Source: Streptomyces sp. NBC_00234 (lineage in GTDB: Bacteria; Actinomycetota; Actinomycetes; Streptomycetales; Streptomycetaceae). From it: a stretch of DNA of 64,000 bases. A program made the translations under genes and the position numbers. The notes below the pieces were generated by a model. That model saw nothing but the letters and a program-made list of their open reading frames with translations, was not told the DNA's origin and ran no database searches. The stretch is from assembly GCF_036195325.1 (NCBI RefSeq), contig NZ_CP108101.1, forward strand, positions 3,100,001-3,164,000, written 5' to 3'. This document shows, piece after piece, positions 1 to 8,153 of this stretch. Each line of letters begins with the position of its first letter. Within the stretch, counting starts at the first letter, position 1.

Positions 1-722
1 CCCGAGGACGAGGGCGCCTGTGCCATTCCTGGAATCGCCGTTGCGCCACCTGTCGATTCGGGTGTTCTGGCATAAGCCGTCGGGCCGCCTGCAACACCGC
101 CGGTGGTTCCGCCCGCAGCTCCTCCTTCACGGGCGTAGCCCTCGGCGCCAAAGGCCCGCTCCTCAGAGTCCGGCACGAATGCCTTCGGAGGCGGCGGGAA
201 CTTCGGCACCTCCAAGCCCGTGATCCGGTCGTTCGACAGCTCATATGCCTCGGCGAGCTTCTTCATCGCCTGGGCCGCTTCCTGGCGGTTCGCTTCCTTC
301 TCGGCGAGCAGCGTCTCCGCCGACGTCCGTGCCACCGCCGAAGCGTCCGGGTCGTTCCGCGCCGCGAGCGCCGCGTCCAGGTTCGCCTGTGCGCCGGCGT
401 GCGTGCGAGGAATCGTCACCTGGGCCTGGGCGATCGCGTCGGAGGCGTCGGCCAGCCGCATCGAGGCGCCGTCGCTGTACTCGGCCAGGCGCAACGTCGC
501 GTTGGCGAGGTCGGCGGTCCAGGTACGGAACGCGGTCGCGCCCTCGCCCTTCCAGTCCACCATCTGCGGACGGATCTTCAAGTCCTCCGCGATCTTCTTG
601 ATCTCCGTAGCCGCGCTCGCCAAGCGGTCCGCCGCGCCCTGCACGGCACCGCTGTTGGCCTGATCGAGCCACGCGAGCATCTGCTCGTGCGGCATGTCCT
701 CGAACGATGTCCTCTTAGGCAT
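1..722 (-). CDS. WXG-motif (type VII secretion-like) protein, 3' end beyond window
   Basis: The ATG start is at 722, with a GGGG run about 8 bases upstream; 240 codons are visible and the frame is still open at base 1. Residues 1-165 are predicted mostly helical. They contain D-W-K-G-E-G at about 56-61, the W-x-G turn between two long helices seen in WXG100/PPE-type proteins. From about residue 173 the chain becomes Pro/Gly/Ala-rich and probably disordered. WXG100-like proteins are typically secreted by, or associated with, ESX/type VII systems. No secretion machinery gene is next to it in the visible part. The gene follows the neighbour at 780-1301 by 57 bases and is probably co-transcribed. 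Specific function is unknown. Confidence 0.7.
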   Translation of the reverse strand, partial: MPKRTSFEDMPHEQMLAWLDQANSGAVQGAADRLASAATEIKKIAEDLKIRPQMVDWKGEGATAFRTWTADLANATLRLAEYSDGASMRLADASDAIAQAQVTIPRTHAGAQANLDAALAARNDPDASAVARTSAETLLAEKEANRQEAAQAMKKLAEAYELSNDRITGLEVPKFPPPPKAFVPDSEERAFGAEGYAREGGAAGGTTGGVAGGPTAYARTPESTGGATAIPGMAQAPSSS

Positions 723-779
723 CCCGATCCCCCGTCCCTACCTCTGCCCGTACCCGCACCACGCCAGTGAAGTTCGCCA

Positions 780-1301
780 TCAGTAGTTCCCGGAGCTCGC
801 TTCGGGCGTCGGCTTCGCGGTCGGCGTCGGGTCGGTGCTCTGTCCGGCCGGCGACTCCGGGACGTACTCGCCGCCGTAGTGCTCCTTCGTGCTGGCGCTG
901 ATCGCGCGCATGCGGTCACGGATGTCCTCGTCGAGGTTCTCGTAACCCTTGTGGGAGGCGAGAACCGCGATGCCCATGCCCTCCATCGAGTCCGAGAGCA
1001 TCTTCGAGAGGTTCTCCAGCTCCGTGATGACCGCCTTGTACGAGCCGTACAGTCCGCTCGCCTCGGCCCAGGCCGGGTCGCCGAACTGGCTGGGGGCTAC
1101 GCGGTCCTCGCCCACCTTCCTCGCATCGGCCGGCGATGCCTTGAGGTCCTCCAGGAGCTGGTCGATGCGGTCGCGGAACTTCGTGAACGACTGGAGTTCC
1201 GTGACCAGGTCGCCCACGGTGTCCTGCACCGCTTCGATGATGCCGCCGAACGGCCATCCCGGAGCCGGTCCCGCCCCTGACCCCGCGTCACTCGGCAGCA
1301 C
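780..1301 (-). CDS. Hypothetical helical protein paired with WXG gene
   Basis: I do not recognise the family. I place the start at GTG 1301, which has a strong GGGGGAGGG ribosome site four bases upstream. The frame is open back to a GTG at 1373, but codons 1302-1373 have only about 58% G/C at the third position, unlike real genes here. The 173-residue product is helical over about residues 20-135, with an E-N-L-S-K-M-L segment compatible with a helical hairpin, and has a Pro/Thr/Ser-rich tail. No signal peptide or membrane segment is visible. Its TGA overlaps an ATG (TGATG), and it lies just upstream of the WXG gene, so it may be a partner or chaperone of that protein. Confidence 0.65.
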   Translation of the reverse strand: MLPSDAGSGAGPAPGWPFGGIIEAVQDTVGDLVTELQSFTKFRDRIDQLLEDLKASPADARKVGEDRVAPSQFGDPAWAEASGLYGSYKAVITELENLSKMLSDSMEGMGIAVLASHKGYENLDEDIRDRMRAISASTKEHYGGEYVPESPAGQSTDPTPTAKPTPEASSGNY

Positions 1302-1379
1302 AGCGCCCTCCCCCGTATACAAGTGGCTGAAGCTTTGGAGATCACTGTAGTCAGCATCAGTGACAGCTCGCACCCCTGG

Positions 1380-1393
1380 GTTGCACGTGCAAC
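1380..1393. promoter_or_regulatory. Palindrome GTTGCACGTGCAAC, candidate operator
   Basis: A perfect 14-bp palindrome lies 79 bases upstream of the chosen start (1301) of the helical-protein gene, in the 116-base gap after the molybdenum hydroxylase operon. The same half-site, GTTGCAC/GTGCAAC, recurs with a 3-base spacer at 11315-11331. The regulator is unknown; LacI- or ROK-type repressors use sites of this general form. Confidence 0.35.
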
Positions 1394-1417
1394 GCGAATC
1401 ACACCCTCATGCGCCGC

Positions 1418-3769
1418 TCACGCCTTGGGAGTTGCGACCGCGGCCTGTGGGCGGATCGGGAGGCGGTTGACCGGGCGGCCGGTCGCCGAGCGGACCGCCG
1501 AGGCGACGGCCGCGGGGGACGTCACCACCGGCACCGCCGAGGCGGCCTTGGCGCCGAAGGGGGCCACCACGTCGCGTTCCTCGACGAGTTTGACGATGCG
1601 AATATCCGGTGCGTCCAGGGACGTCGGAAGTGCGTATCCGGTGAGGTCGGGGTGGCGGATCAGGCCGCGGGCGGTGCGGAGGTTCTCCGTGAGCGCCGCG
1701 CCGATGCCCTGGGTCACGCCCGCCTCTATGCGGATGGCCAGCTGGGCGGGGTTCAGGACCCGGCCGACGTCCTGGGCGACCGCCATCTCGACGACCCGGA
1801 TCGAACCGAGCTCGATGTCGACGTCCACCACCGCGCGGATCGCGCAGAAGGCGAGGCCGACGAACGCGTCGCCCTGGCCGGACTCGTCGAGGGGCTCGGT
1901 CGGGTGCGGGCGGCACTGGGCGGTGGCCCAGAGTTCCTTGCCGTCCATCGCCTCGGTGACCGTCGTGGACAGCACTCCGTCGTACGAGGTGATCTTGCCG
2001 TCGGCGATCTGGAGGAGTTCCGTGGACATGCCGAACTTGTGGGCCAGCGGCTGGAGGAGCTGGGTGCGCACCATCTTGGCCGCCCGCTCGACCGCTCCGC
2101 CGGAGACCCAGGTGTGGCGGCCGTGCGTCGCCGGGCCCGCCGGGGGCTGGTCGGTGTCGACCGCGGCCACGTGGACCTCTTCGATGCCCAGGGTCTCCTG
2201 CACGATCTGCCGGGCGAGGGTCGAGAAACCCTGGCCGGTTTCGACCGCTGCGCAGATGACCGTGGCGATGCCGTCGTGGACCCGGACCGTGGCCGTCGAG
2301 ACCTCGTCCGTGCCCTCGGCGCCGAGCATGTGGACCATGCCGAGCGCGTAGCCGACCCCACGCCGTACGGCGCCGGGCTCGCCCGCACCCTCCGGGCCGC
2401 CGGGGAGCAGCCAGTCGTCCTCGGGGGTGTCCTTGGGCAGGGCGGGGAGGGGGAAGTCGCGTACGGCTCGGAGGAGTTCCGCTACCGGCGCCGGGCAAGT
2501 GACCGTCTGGCTGGTGGGGAGGATGTCTCCGGTGGACAGGGCGTTGCGGAGGCGGAGCTCGGCCGGGTCGAGGCCCAGCTTGGCCGCCAGCTTGTCCATC
2601 TGGCCCTCGTAGGCCGCGCAGACCTGCATCGCACCCTCGCCGCGCACATGGCCGGAGGGCGGGTTGTTCGTGCGGACGGCCCAGCCCTCGATGAAGGCGT
2701 GCGGTACGACGTACGGGCCGCAGGCGAAGGCGACCGCCGCGGCCAGGGACTCCGAGGAGGCGTCGGCGTACGCGCCGGCGTCCAGCAGGATCTGGGCCTC
2801 GACCTTGACCAGGCGGCCCTCGGCGTCCGCGTGGTGGCGGTAGCGGAGCAGCGTCGGGTGGCGGTGGGCGTGGCCGAGGAAGGACTCCTCGCGGGTGGCG
2901 GCCAGTTTGACCGGGCAGCCGGTGCGCAGGGCGAGCAGGCCCAGGGGGATCTGGAAGCCGGGGTCCTCGCGGTCGCCGGTCGCCCCGGGGACGCCGGTGA
3001 CGACGACCTTCACCCGGTCCGCCTCCAGGCCGAAGCAGGCGGCTGCCAGGTCGCGGTCGGTGTGCGGGTCGGTGGAGGCCGTGTAGATCTCCACCCCGCC
3101 GTCGGGGCGGGGCACGGCGAGGCCGGCCTCGGCGCCGATCGGGGCGGGGTCCTGACGGCCGATGCGGTACAGGCCCTCGACGATGACCTCGCCCTCGACG
3201 TCCGGGTCGCCGTAGCGCAGCGGGATGTGGCGGATGAGGTTGCCGTCGGGGTGCAGCGGCTCGGCGGCGAACGCCTTCTCCGGGTCGGTGACCGGTTCGA
3301 GGACCTCGTACTCGACGGCGATGGCCGCGGCGGCGAGGCGTGCCGTGTCCGGGTGGTCCGCGGCGACGGCGGCGATGGGCTCGCCGTGGTGGCGTACCAG
3401 CTCGGAGGCGAAGACGGGGCGGTCCACGACCCGGCGGCCGTAGGAGCCGTCGCCGGGGATGTCCTCGTGGGTGACGACCGCGCGGACCCCCGGCATCTCG
3501 GCCGCCGCCGAGGTGTCGATGGACAGGATGCGGGCGTGCGGGTGCGGGGAGCGGAGCACGGACGCCCACAGCAGGCCCTCGGCCCAGAGGTCGGCCGCGT
3601 ACGGGAAGGTTCCCTCGGTCTTGGCGCGGGCGTCGGCGGGCGGCAGCGAGGCGCCCAGGCCGAGCAGGGGCGCCTCCTGGTCCGGGCCGGGGCCGGGGCC
3701 GGAGATGTCCGGGAACGTCGTGCGGGTGGCGCCGGCCGCGTTGGCCGCGGTGGCTGCGTCGCTGCTCAC
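1418..3769 (-). CDS. Xanthine dehydrogenase-family molybdopterin-binding subunit
   Basis: 783 residues, the usual size of the large subunit of three-subunit molybdenum hydroxylases. After a flexible N-terminus (1-40) comes the a/b hammerhead-like domain (about 55-160) with R-S-P-H-P-H-A, then the molybdopterin domains with V-R-G-E-G at about 360 and a G-Q-G loop at about 500. It should bind Moco and receive its substrate there, passing electrons to the 2Fe-2S and FAD subunits encoded upstream in the same operon (91-base gap). Oddity: the conserved C-terminal G-x-K-x-V-G-E motif, whose Glu is the catalytic base, reads G-A-K-A-A-S-A (residues 739-745), so the Glu is Ala. It could be a divergent enzyme or catalytically altered; the substrate is unknown. 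Confidence 0.9.
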   Translation of the reverse strand: MSSDAATAANAAGATRTTFPDISGPGPGPDQEAPLLGLGASLPPADARAKTEGTFPYAADLWAEGLLWASVLRSPHPHARILSIDTSAAAEMPGVRAVVTHEDIPGDGSYGRRVVDRPVFASELVRHHGEPIAAVAADHPDTARLAAAAIAVEYEVLEPVTDPEKAFAAEPLHPDGNLIRHIPLRYGDPDVEGEVIVEGLYRIGRQDPAPIGAEAGLAVPRPDGGVEIYTASTDPHTDRDLAAACFGLEADRVKVVVTGVPGATGDREDPGFQIPLGLLALRTGCPVKLAATREESFLGHAHRHPTLLRYRHHADAEGRLVKVEAQILLDAGAYADASSESLAAAVAFACGPYVVPHAFIEGWAVRTNNPPSGHVRGEGAMQVCAAYEGQMDKLAAKLGLDPAELRLRNALSTGDILPTSQTVTCPAPVAELLRAVRDFPLPALPKDTPEDDWLLPGGPEGAGEPGAVRRGVGYALGMVHMLGAEGTDEVSTATVRVHDGIATVICAAVETGQGFSTLARQIVQETLGIEEVHVAAVDTDQPPAGPATHGRHTWVSGGAVERAAKMVRTQLLQPLAHKFGMSTELLQIADGKITSYDGVLSTTVTEAMDGKELWATAQCRPHPTEPLDESGQGDAFVGLAFCAIRAVVDVDIELGSIRVVEMAVAQDVGRVLNPAQLAIRIEAGVTQGIGAALTENLRTARGLIRHPDLTGYALPTSLDAPDIRIVKLVEERDVVAPFGAKAASAVPVVTSPAAVASAVRSATGRPVNRLPIRPQAAVATPKA

Positions 3770-3860
3770 GCCGCCTCCTTGTCATTCGCCCCGCTGCGGC
3801 AGCAGCTGTGGTCGGCCGGTGGGGTCGCGCTCGGGATGCCGGCGGCCCTGCGTGCGTCGC

Positions 3861-5333
3861 TCACAGGTCGCCTCCCTCGTGCGGGTGAGGCTGGACACTA
3901 CCGGCGCCGGGGGCCGCCTGGTGCGGGATGCGGGCTTCGTCGGCCGGCTCGGACGCGGCTGCTTCGGCGCTCGCCTCGCGGCCGGCGATGACCTCGCCCA
4001 CCGCGTCGAGTACTCCGCGGTAGCCGGAGCAGCGGCAGAGGTTGCCGCACAGCGCCTGGCGCGTCTCCAGCTCGGAGGGGGCGTGGTTGCCCTCCAGCAG
4101 GTCGTGGATGGTCATCGCCATTCCGGGGATGCAGAAGCCGCACTGGACGGCGCCGCAGGCGGCCAGGGCGCGCTGGACGTCGGACGGCTCGCCGTCGACC
4201 GCGAGGCCCTCGACCGTACGGACCTCGCTGCCCGCCGCCGTGGCCGCGGGGACCAGGCAGGAGGCGACGAGGCGCCCGTCGACCTGGACGTTGCAGGCCC
4301 CGCACTCGCCCTGCGAGCAGCCGTCCTTGGCACCGGCGAGGCCGAGGCGCTCGCGCAGCACGTAGAGGAGGGACTCACCGATCCAGGCATCGCTGACGGG
4401 ACGGTCGGCGCCGTTCACGTGCAGGACGTAGGAGGCGGAGGGGTGCTCGCTCGGGGCGCCCGTGAGGGGCCCGGCAGCGGCGGCGGGGTCCTCGTCGGGG
4501 ACGAGGCCGGGGACGGGGGCGAGATCGGGCTCGGCCCCGTCGGCCGGCGGGGCCGCGGGCGCGAGGTCGGTGGCGCCGGGAACGTCCGGGACGTCGAGGG
4601 CGCCGGTGGTGTCGGCGGCGGGGTGCTCGGGTGTCTCCCCCGCCGGCGGTGCCTGGTCCTCGGAAGTCTCCGAAAGCTCGTCGGCGGTCCGGGGTACGGT
4701 CTCCGGCTCCGGCTCCGGCTCCGGCTGCTGCGTCGCCCACGGTGCGGGCGCGCCGCCCGGCAGCGTGGCGGGCGGGGCCGTGTCCGCGTACCACTGCGAC
4801 GCCAGGGCGGAGGCGGCGAACTCGCCGGACTCCTCCGGGAGGTCGCCGTCGGCCACCGGGATCGTCCACTCACCGGTGTGGCCGGAGGCCCCGGTGCCAC
4901 TGGTGGGCTCGGCGGTCGTCGCCTCGGTGAAGTTCCACTGGGCCGTCGTGGAGGACGTCGCCGGGTACTCGTGCTCCTGCTGCCGGTTCGGGTCCGGCCA
5001 GTGCACCGAGGAGGGCGCGAGGGGCTCGTCGCCCGCACCGGCGTCCGGCGCCTGCGGGTCCTGGGCCTGCTGGTTCTGCGTCTGCACGACCCAGCTGCCC
5101 GTGGCCGCCGGGTCCAGGCCCGCGGCCGGGGTCAGCGGCAGGATCATCGGCGGTACGTACCCGTGGCCGGGGGCGGCCAGCGGGTCGTTGGCCAGGTCCT
5201 CCGGGGGCAGGTGGACGAAGGCCGTCGCCTCGGCGTCGTACTCGCCGCTCTGCGGGGTCGGCTGCCAGCCGCCGTACTGCTGTCCGTACGGGTCGTGCTG
5301 CCCCTGCTGCTCGGTGGGGTCCTCGTTGCTCAC
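3861..5333 (-). CDS. [2Fe-2S] subunit of molybdenum hydroxylase with long N-terminal extension
   Basis: The C-terminal part (about 302-455) is a canonical small iron-sulfur subunit. C339, C344, C347 and C359 form the plant-ferredoxin-type cluster, and C398, C401, C433 and C435 form the second, helical cluster. It carries electrons from the Moco subunit to FAD. Family members are normally 150-180 residues, but this one has 490. Residues 1-300 are an acidic, Gln/Pro/Thr-rich, low-complexity region with no recognisable domain. The ATG at 5333 overlaps the stop of the FAD-subunit gene (ATGA), which argues that the long form is the translated one. Codon usage in the extension is G/C-ending, as in the rest of the gene. 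Confidence 0.9.
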   Translation of the reverse strand: MSNEDPTEQQGQHDPYGQQYGGWQPTPQSGEYDAEATAFVHLPPEDLANDPLAAPGHGYVPPMILPLTPAAGLDPAATGSWVVQTQNQQAQDPQAPDAGAGDEPLAPSSVHWPDPNRQQEHEYPATSSTTAQWNFTEATTAEPTSGTGASGHTGEWTIPVADGDLPEESGEFAASALASQWYADTAPPATLPGGAPAPWATQQPEPEPEPETVPRTADELSETSEDQAPPAGETPEHPAADTTGALDVPDVPGATDLAPAAPPADGAEPDLAPVPGLVPDEDPAAAAGPLTGAPSEHPSASYVLHVNGADRPVSDAWIGESLLYVLRERLGLAGAKDGCSQGECGACNVQVDGRLVASCLVPAATAAGSEVRTVEGLAVDGEPSDVQRALAACGAVQCGFCIPGMAMTIHDLLEGNHAPSELETRQALCGNLCRCSGYRGVLDAVGEVIAGREASAEAAASEPADEARIPHQAAPGAGSVQPHPHEGGDL

Positions 5334-6226
5334 GACAGTGCCCTCCCGAGCGCGCGTCGGGCCAGCGCGGCGACGGTGCGGCGCAGATGATGAACGGCCG
5401 GAGGCAGCGGGGGTGCCTCTCCCCCGTCGGCCGGCGGGGTCTGGTCCGGGATGCAGGCCGCGGCGACGTACTCGCCGAAGGCGGCCAGCGCGTCGGGGGC
5501 CAGGCCGCGTTCGCCGTCCCAGTCGATCAGCGAGGCGATCCAGCGTTCGGCCTCCAGGGGCCGCAACGGCATCGGTGCGACGGCGCCGACCGCGCAGCGC
5601 ACTCCGCGCCGGGCCGGGTCCAGGACGATCGCCACGGACGCGGTGGCGCGGCCTGGTCCGGTGCGGCCGGTGGCCTTCAGGAAGATCTGCGGGGCGTGCA
5701 GCAGCGGCACGCGGACGAAGCCGATCAGCTCGGCGGACGAGAGCATCTCGCGGCCGGCCAGCAGGTGCGAGACCGGGACCTCGCGGCGGGTTCCGCCGGG
5801 GCCGGCGACGACCAGCTCGGCCTCCAGGGCCGCCAGGACCGGCAGGGTGTCGCCGGTCGGGGCCGCGGTGGCGATGTTGCCGCCGAGCGTGCCGGCGTTA
5901 CGGATCTGGGGCGGGCCCGCGGCGCGCGCGGACGCGGCGAGCGCGGGGATGAGGGCGGCGAAGTCGGGCCGCCCCATGCGTGCGTGGGTGAGTCCGGCGC
6001 CGAGCAGCGCGTGACCGTCCTGGTAGTGCCAGCCGCGCAGCTCGCTGATCCGCCCGAGGCCGACGAGCCCCGAGGGGCGCAGGAGCCCCTTGTTGACGGC
6101 CGACATCAGGTCCGTGCCACCTGCCACAGGAACGGCGGCGGGCATGGCACCGAGTGCCGCCACGGCCTCGTCGAGCGAGGCCGGCAGCGTCACCGACTGC
6201 ATCGCCTGCGGTGCGTGAGTGGTCAA
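5330..6226 (-). CDS. FAD-binding subunit of molybdenum hydroxylase
   Basis: 298 residues. The start is TTG at 6226, preceded by AAAGGGG; an ATG eight codons later is an alternative. V-A-G-G-T-D near residue 48 and G-G-N-I-A-T-A-A-P-T-G-D near 120 are the FAD pyrophosphate-binding loops of the CoxM/XdhB family, followed by the C-terminal CO-dehydrogenase flavoprotein domain. It accepts electrons from the 2Fe-2S subunit and hands them to NAD or another acceptor. First gene of the operon; its stop overlaps the next start. Confidence 0.9.
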   Translation of the reverse strand: MTTHAPQAMQSVTLPASLDEAVAALGAMPAAVPVAGGTDLMSAVNKGLLRPSGLVGLGRISELRGWHYQDGHALLGAGLTHARMGRPDFAALIPALAASARAAGPPQIRNAGTLGGNIATAAPTGDTLPVLAALEAELVVAGPGGTRREVPVSHLLAGREMLSSAELIGFVRVPLLHAPQIFLKATGRTGPGRATASVAIVLDPARRGVRCAVGAVAPMPLRPLEAERWIASLIDWDGERGLAPDALAAFGEYVAAACIPDQTPPADGGEAPPLPPAVHHLRRTVAALARRALGRALS

Positions 6227-6520
6227 CCCAGCTGCCCCTTTCCGGTCTCCCGGCTGTCCGCCTGTTCCGCCGTACGGTACGTGCTCACAGCCCGGACGTG
6301 GCAACTCTGGCACATCTTCCGACCGGCCCGACGCGAGGGTCCGCGAAGGGGGTTTCCGCCCCTGACCTGGAGGATGATCCCGTTTCGCACCTCTTCGGCG
6401 CAGAGTGTGAATTGCCACTCTTCAGCGCGTCTCGTATGACTTATTCCCTTCGTGCGGGACGGGCCTCCGGCCACCGCGAACGCCCGTGGTCCCGGTGGCC
6501 CGCCCCGACTTCGGTGCCGT
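6227..6520. other. Intergenic region upstream of molybdenum hydroxylase operon
   Basis: This 294-base gap separates two minus-strand operons. It should hold the promoter of the FAD-subunit gene on its left side and the 3' end of the hexosaminidase transcript on its right. I see one hairpin at 6469-6500 (annotated separately) and no convincing gene or operator. Confidence 0.5.
6469..6500 (-). terminator. Hairpin after GH20 gene, possible terminator
   Basis: Inverted repeat GGCCACCG/CGGTGGCC with a 16-base loop, 21 bases past the hexosaminidase stop. There is no T-run, so it is a weak terminator candidate. Confidence 0.3.
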
Positions 6521-8152
6521 CTACACGTTCGGCGGCGCACCCTCGATCGGACGGCCGAGGACACCGGGGCGCCGCTGCCAGGGCAACGGGCCGCCCGGCG
6601 GGCGGTAGTCGACGCCCAGGGCGTCAAGTCGCGCGTAGTGCGTGGCCATCCGGCGTTCGAAGTCGGCGAAGTCCCGTTCGGCGGGCGCCGGGAGCCGGGA
6701 CCAGGCGACCTCGGCGAAGGCGGCGAGCCGGGGGAAGACCTGGTAGTCGACGCGGGCCCGGTTCTGCATGACCTCGGTCCACACATTGGCCTGGGTGCCG
6801 AGGACGTGACGGGCCGCCGCTTCGGAGAGGCCCGGCGGCAGGGGCTCGAAGCGGTAGACGTCCTCCAGCGTGCGCACGTACCCGATCGGCATCGGCTCGT
6901 CGGGGCCGCCGTCCTGACGGTGGTCCAGGTACACCTGCTGCTCGGGGCACATCACGACGTCGTGGCCGGCCTCCGCGGCGGCGATGCCGCCCGCGTAGCC
7001 GCGCCACGAGGACACCGCGGCGCCGTCCGCGAGACCACCCTCCAGGATCTCGTCCCAGCCGATGAGGCGGCGTCCGCGCGCGGTGAGCCAGGTGTCGAAG
7101 TGGCGGATGAACCAGGACTGGAGCTCGTCCTCGCCCGCCAGGCCGAGTTCGGCGATCCGGGCCTGGGCCGTCGCGGACTCCTTCCACTGGTCCTTGGGGC
7201 ACTCGTCGCCGCCGACGTGGATGAACGGCGAGGTGTCGGCCGGGAAGAGGTCGAGGATCTCCTCGAAGACGCCCTCGAAGAAGCGCAGGGTGGTGTCGGT
7301 GGGGGCGAGTACGTTCGGATTCACGCCCCAGGTGTCCCAGACGGAGAGGGCGGTCGTGTCGATCACGTCCGTGTTGCCCAGCTCGGGGTACGCGCTGATG
7401 GCGGCCTGCGAGTGGCCCGGGATGTCGATCTCCGGGACGACCCTGATGTGCCGTTCGGCGGCGTACGCGACGATTTCGCGGATGTCGTCCTGGGTGTAGA
7501 AGCCCCCATGCGGGGTCTCGTCCCACAGCTCGGAGGCACGGTGGCCGTATTTGGTGCGGTCCCGCCAGGCGCCGACCTCGGTGAGCCGGGGGTAGCGCTT
7601 GATCTCTACGCGCCAGCCCTGGTCGTCGGTCAGGTGGAAGTGGAAGACGTTCAGTTTGTGGGCGGCGAGGAGGTCCAGGTACCGCAGGACGTCGTCCTTG
7701 GGCAGGAAGTGCCGCGAGACGTCGAGCATGAGGCCGCGCCAGGGGAAGCGGGGGCTGTCCTCGATGTCCGTGTACGGGATGACGGTCTTGCCGCCGGGGC
7801 TGACGGGCGCGCTACGGAAGGCATCGGGGCCCAGGAGCTGACGGAGCGTCTGCGCCCCCCAGAAGACGCCCGCCGGGCTGCCTCCGTTGATCACGACGCC
7901 CATGTCGAGCGTGGTGCTCAACCGGTAGCCCTCCGGCTCCAGTGTCGGGTCCAGGCGCAACTGGATGGCGTGCCCGGCCCCTTCGCGGCCCGGTGCGAGC
8001 GGCAGGCCGAACGCGGCTCCGAGGGTGGAGCGCAGCCACCGCTCGGTGCTCTCGGTACCGGCCTGTGCCGTGATCTTGGTGGACCGGTCCAGGAGGAACG
8101 CGCACCGGCCCTGGTCGTTGAGGCGCACAGGCGCGGGAATGAGGTTGTCCAC
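6521..8152 (-). CDS. GH20 beta-N-acetylhexosaminidase
   Basis: 543 residues. It releases terminal GlcNAc from chitooligosaccharides. The N-terminal GH20b domain spans about 1-125 and the catalytic barrel about 130-500. The catalytic pair D316-E317 lies in H-V-G-G-D-E-C, and W/H/D sugar-binding residues surround L-D-V-S-R-H-F (143-149). There is no signal peptide, so the enzyme is probably cytoplasmic and acts on imported chitobiose. The GTG start at 8152 lies one base past the stop of the permease gene, making it the last gene of the ABC operon. Control is probably by DasR through the operator at 11388-11403. Confidence 0.93.
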   Translation of the reverse strand: MDNLIPAPVRLNDQGRCAFLLDRSTKITAQAGTESTERWLRSTLGAAFGLPLAPGREGAGHAIQLRLDPTLEPEGYRLSTTLDMGVVINGGSPAGVFWGAQTLRQLLGPDAFRSAPVSPGGKTVIPYTDIEDSPRFPWRGLMLDVSRHFLPKDDVLRYLDLLAAHKLNVFHFHLTDDQGWRVEIKRYPRLTEVGAWRDRTKYGHRASELWDETPHGGFYTQDDIREIVAYAAERHIRVVPEIDIPGHSQAAISAYPELGNTDVIDTTALSVWDTWGVNPNVLAPTDTTLRFFEGVFEEILDLFPADTSPFIHVGGDECPKDQWKESATAQARIAELGLAGEDELQSWFIRHFDTWLTARGRRLIGWDEILEGGLADGAAVSSWRGYAGGIAAAEAGHDVVMCPEQQVYLDHRQDGGPDEPMPIGYVRTLEDVYRFEPLPPGLSEAAARHVLGTQANVWTEVMQNRARVDYQVFPRLAAFAEVAWSRLPAPAERDFADFERRMATHYARLDALGVDYRPPGGPLPWQRRPGVLGRPIEGAPPNV

Positions 8153-8153
8153 G

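Noticed and set aside
6219..6230. Second DasR-like half-site (GTGGTC) at the FAD-subunit start
   Set aside because: Only one arm is present and it overlaps the start codon; no inverted partner.
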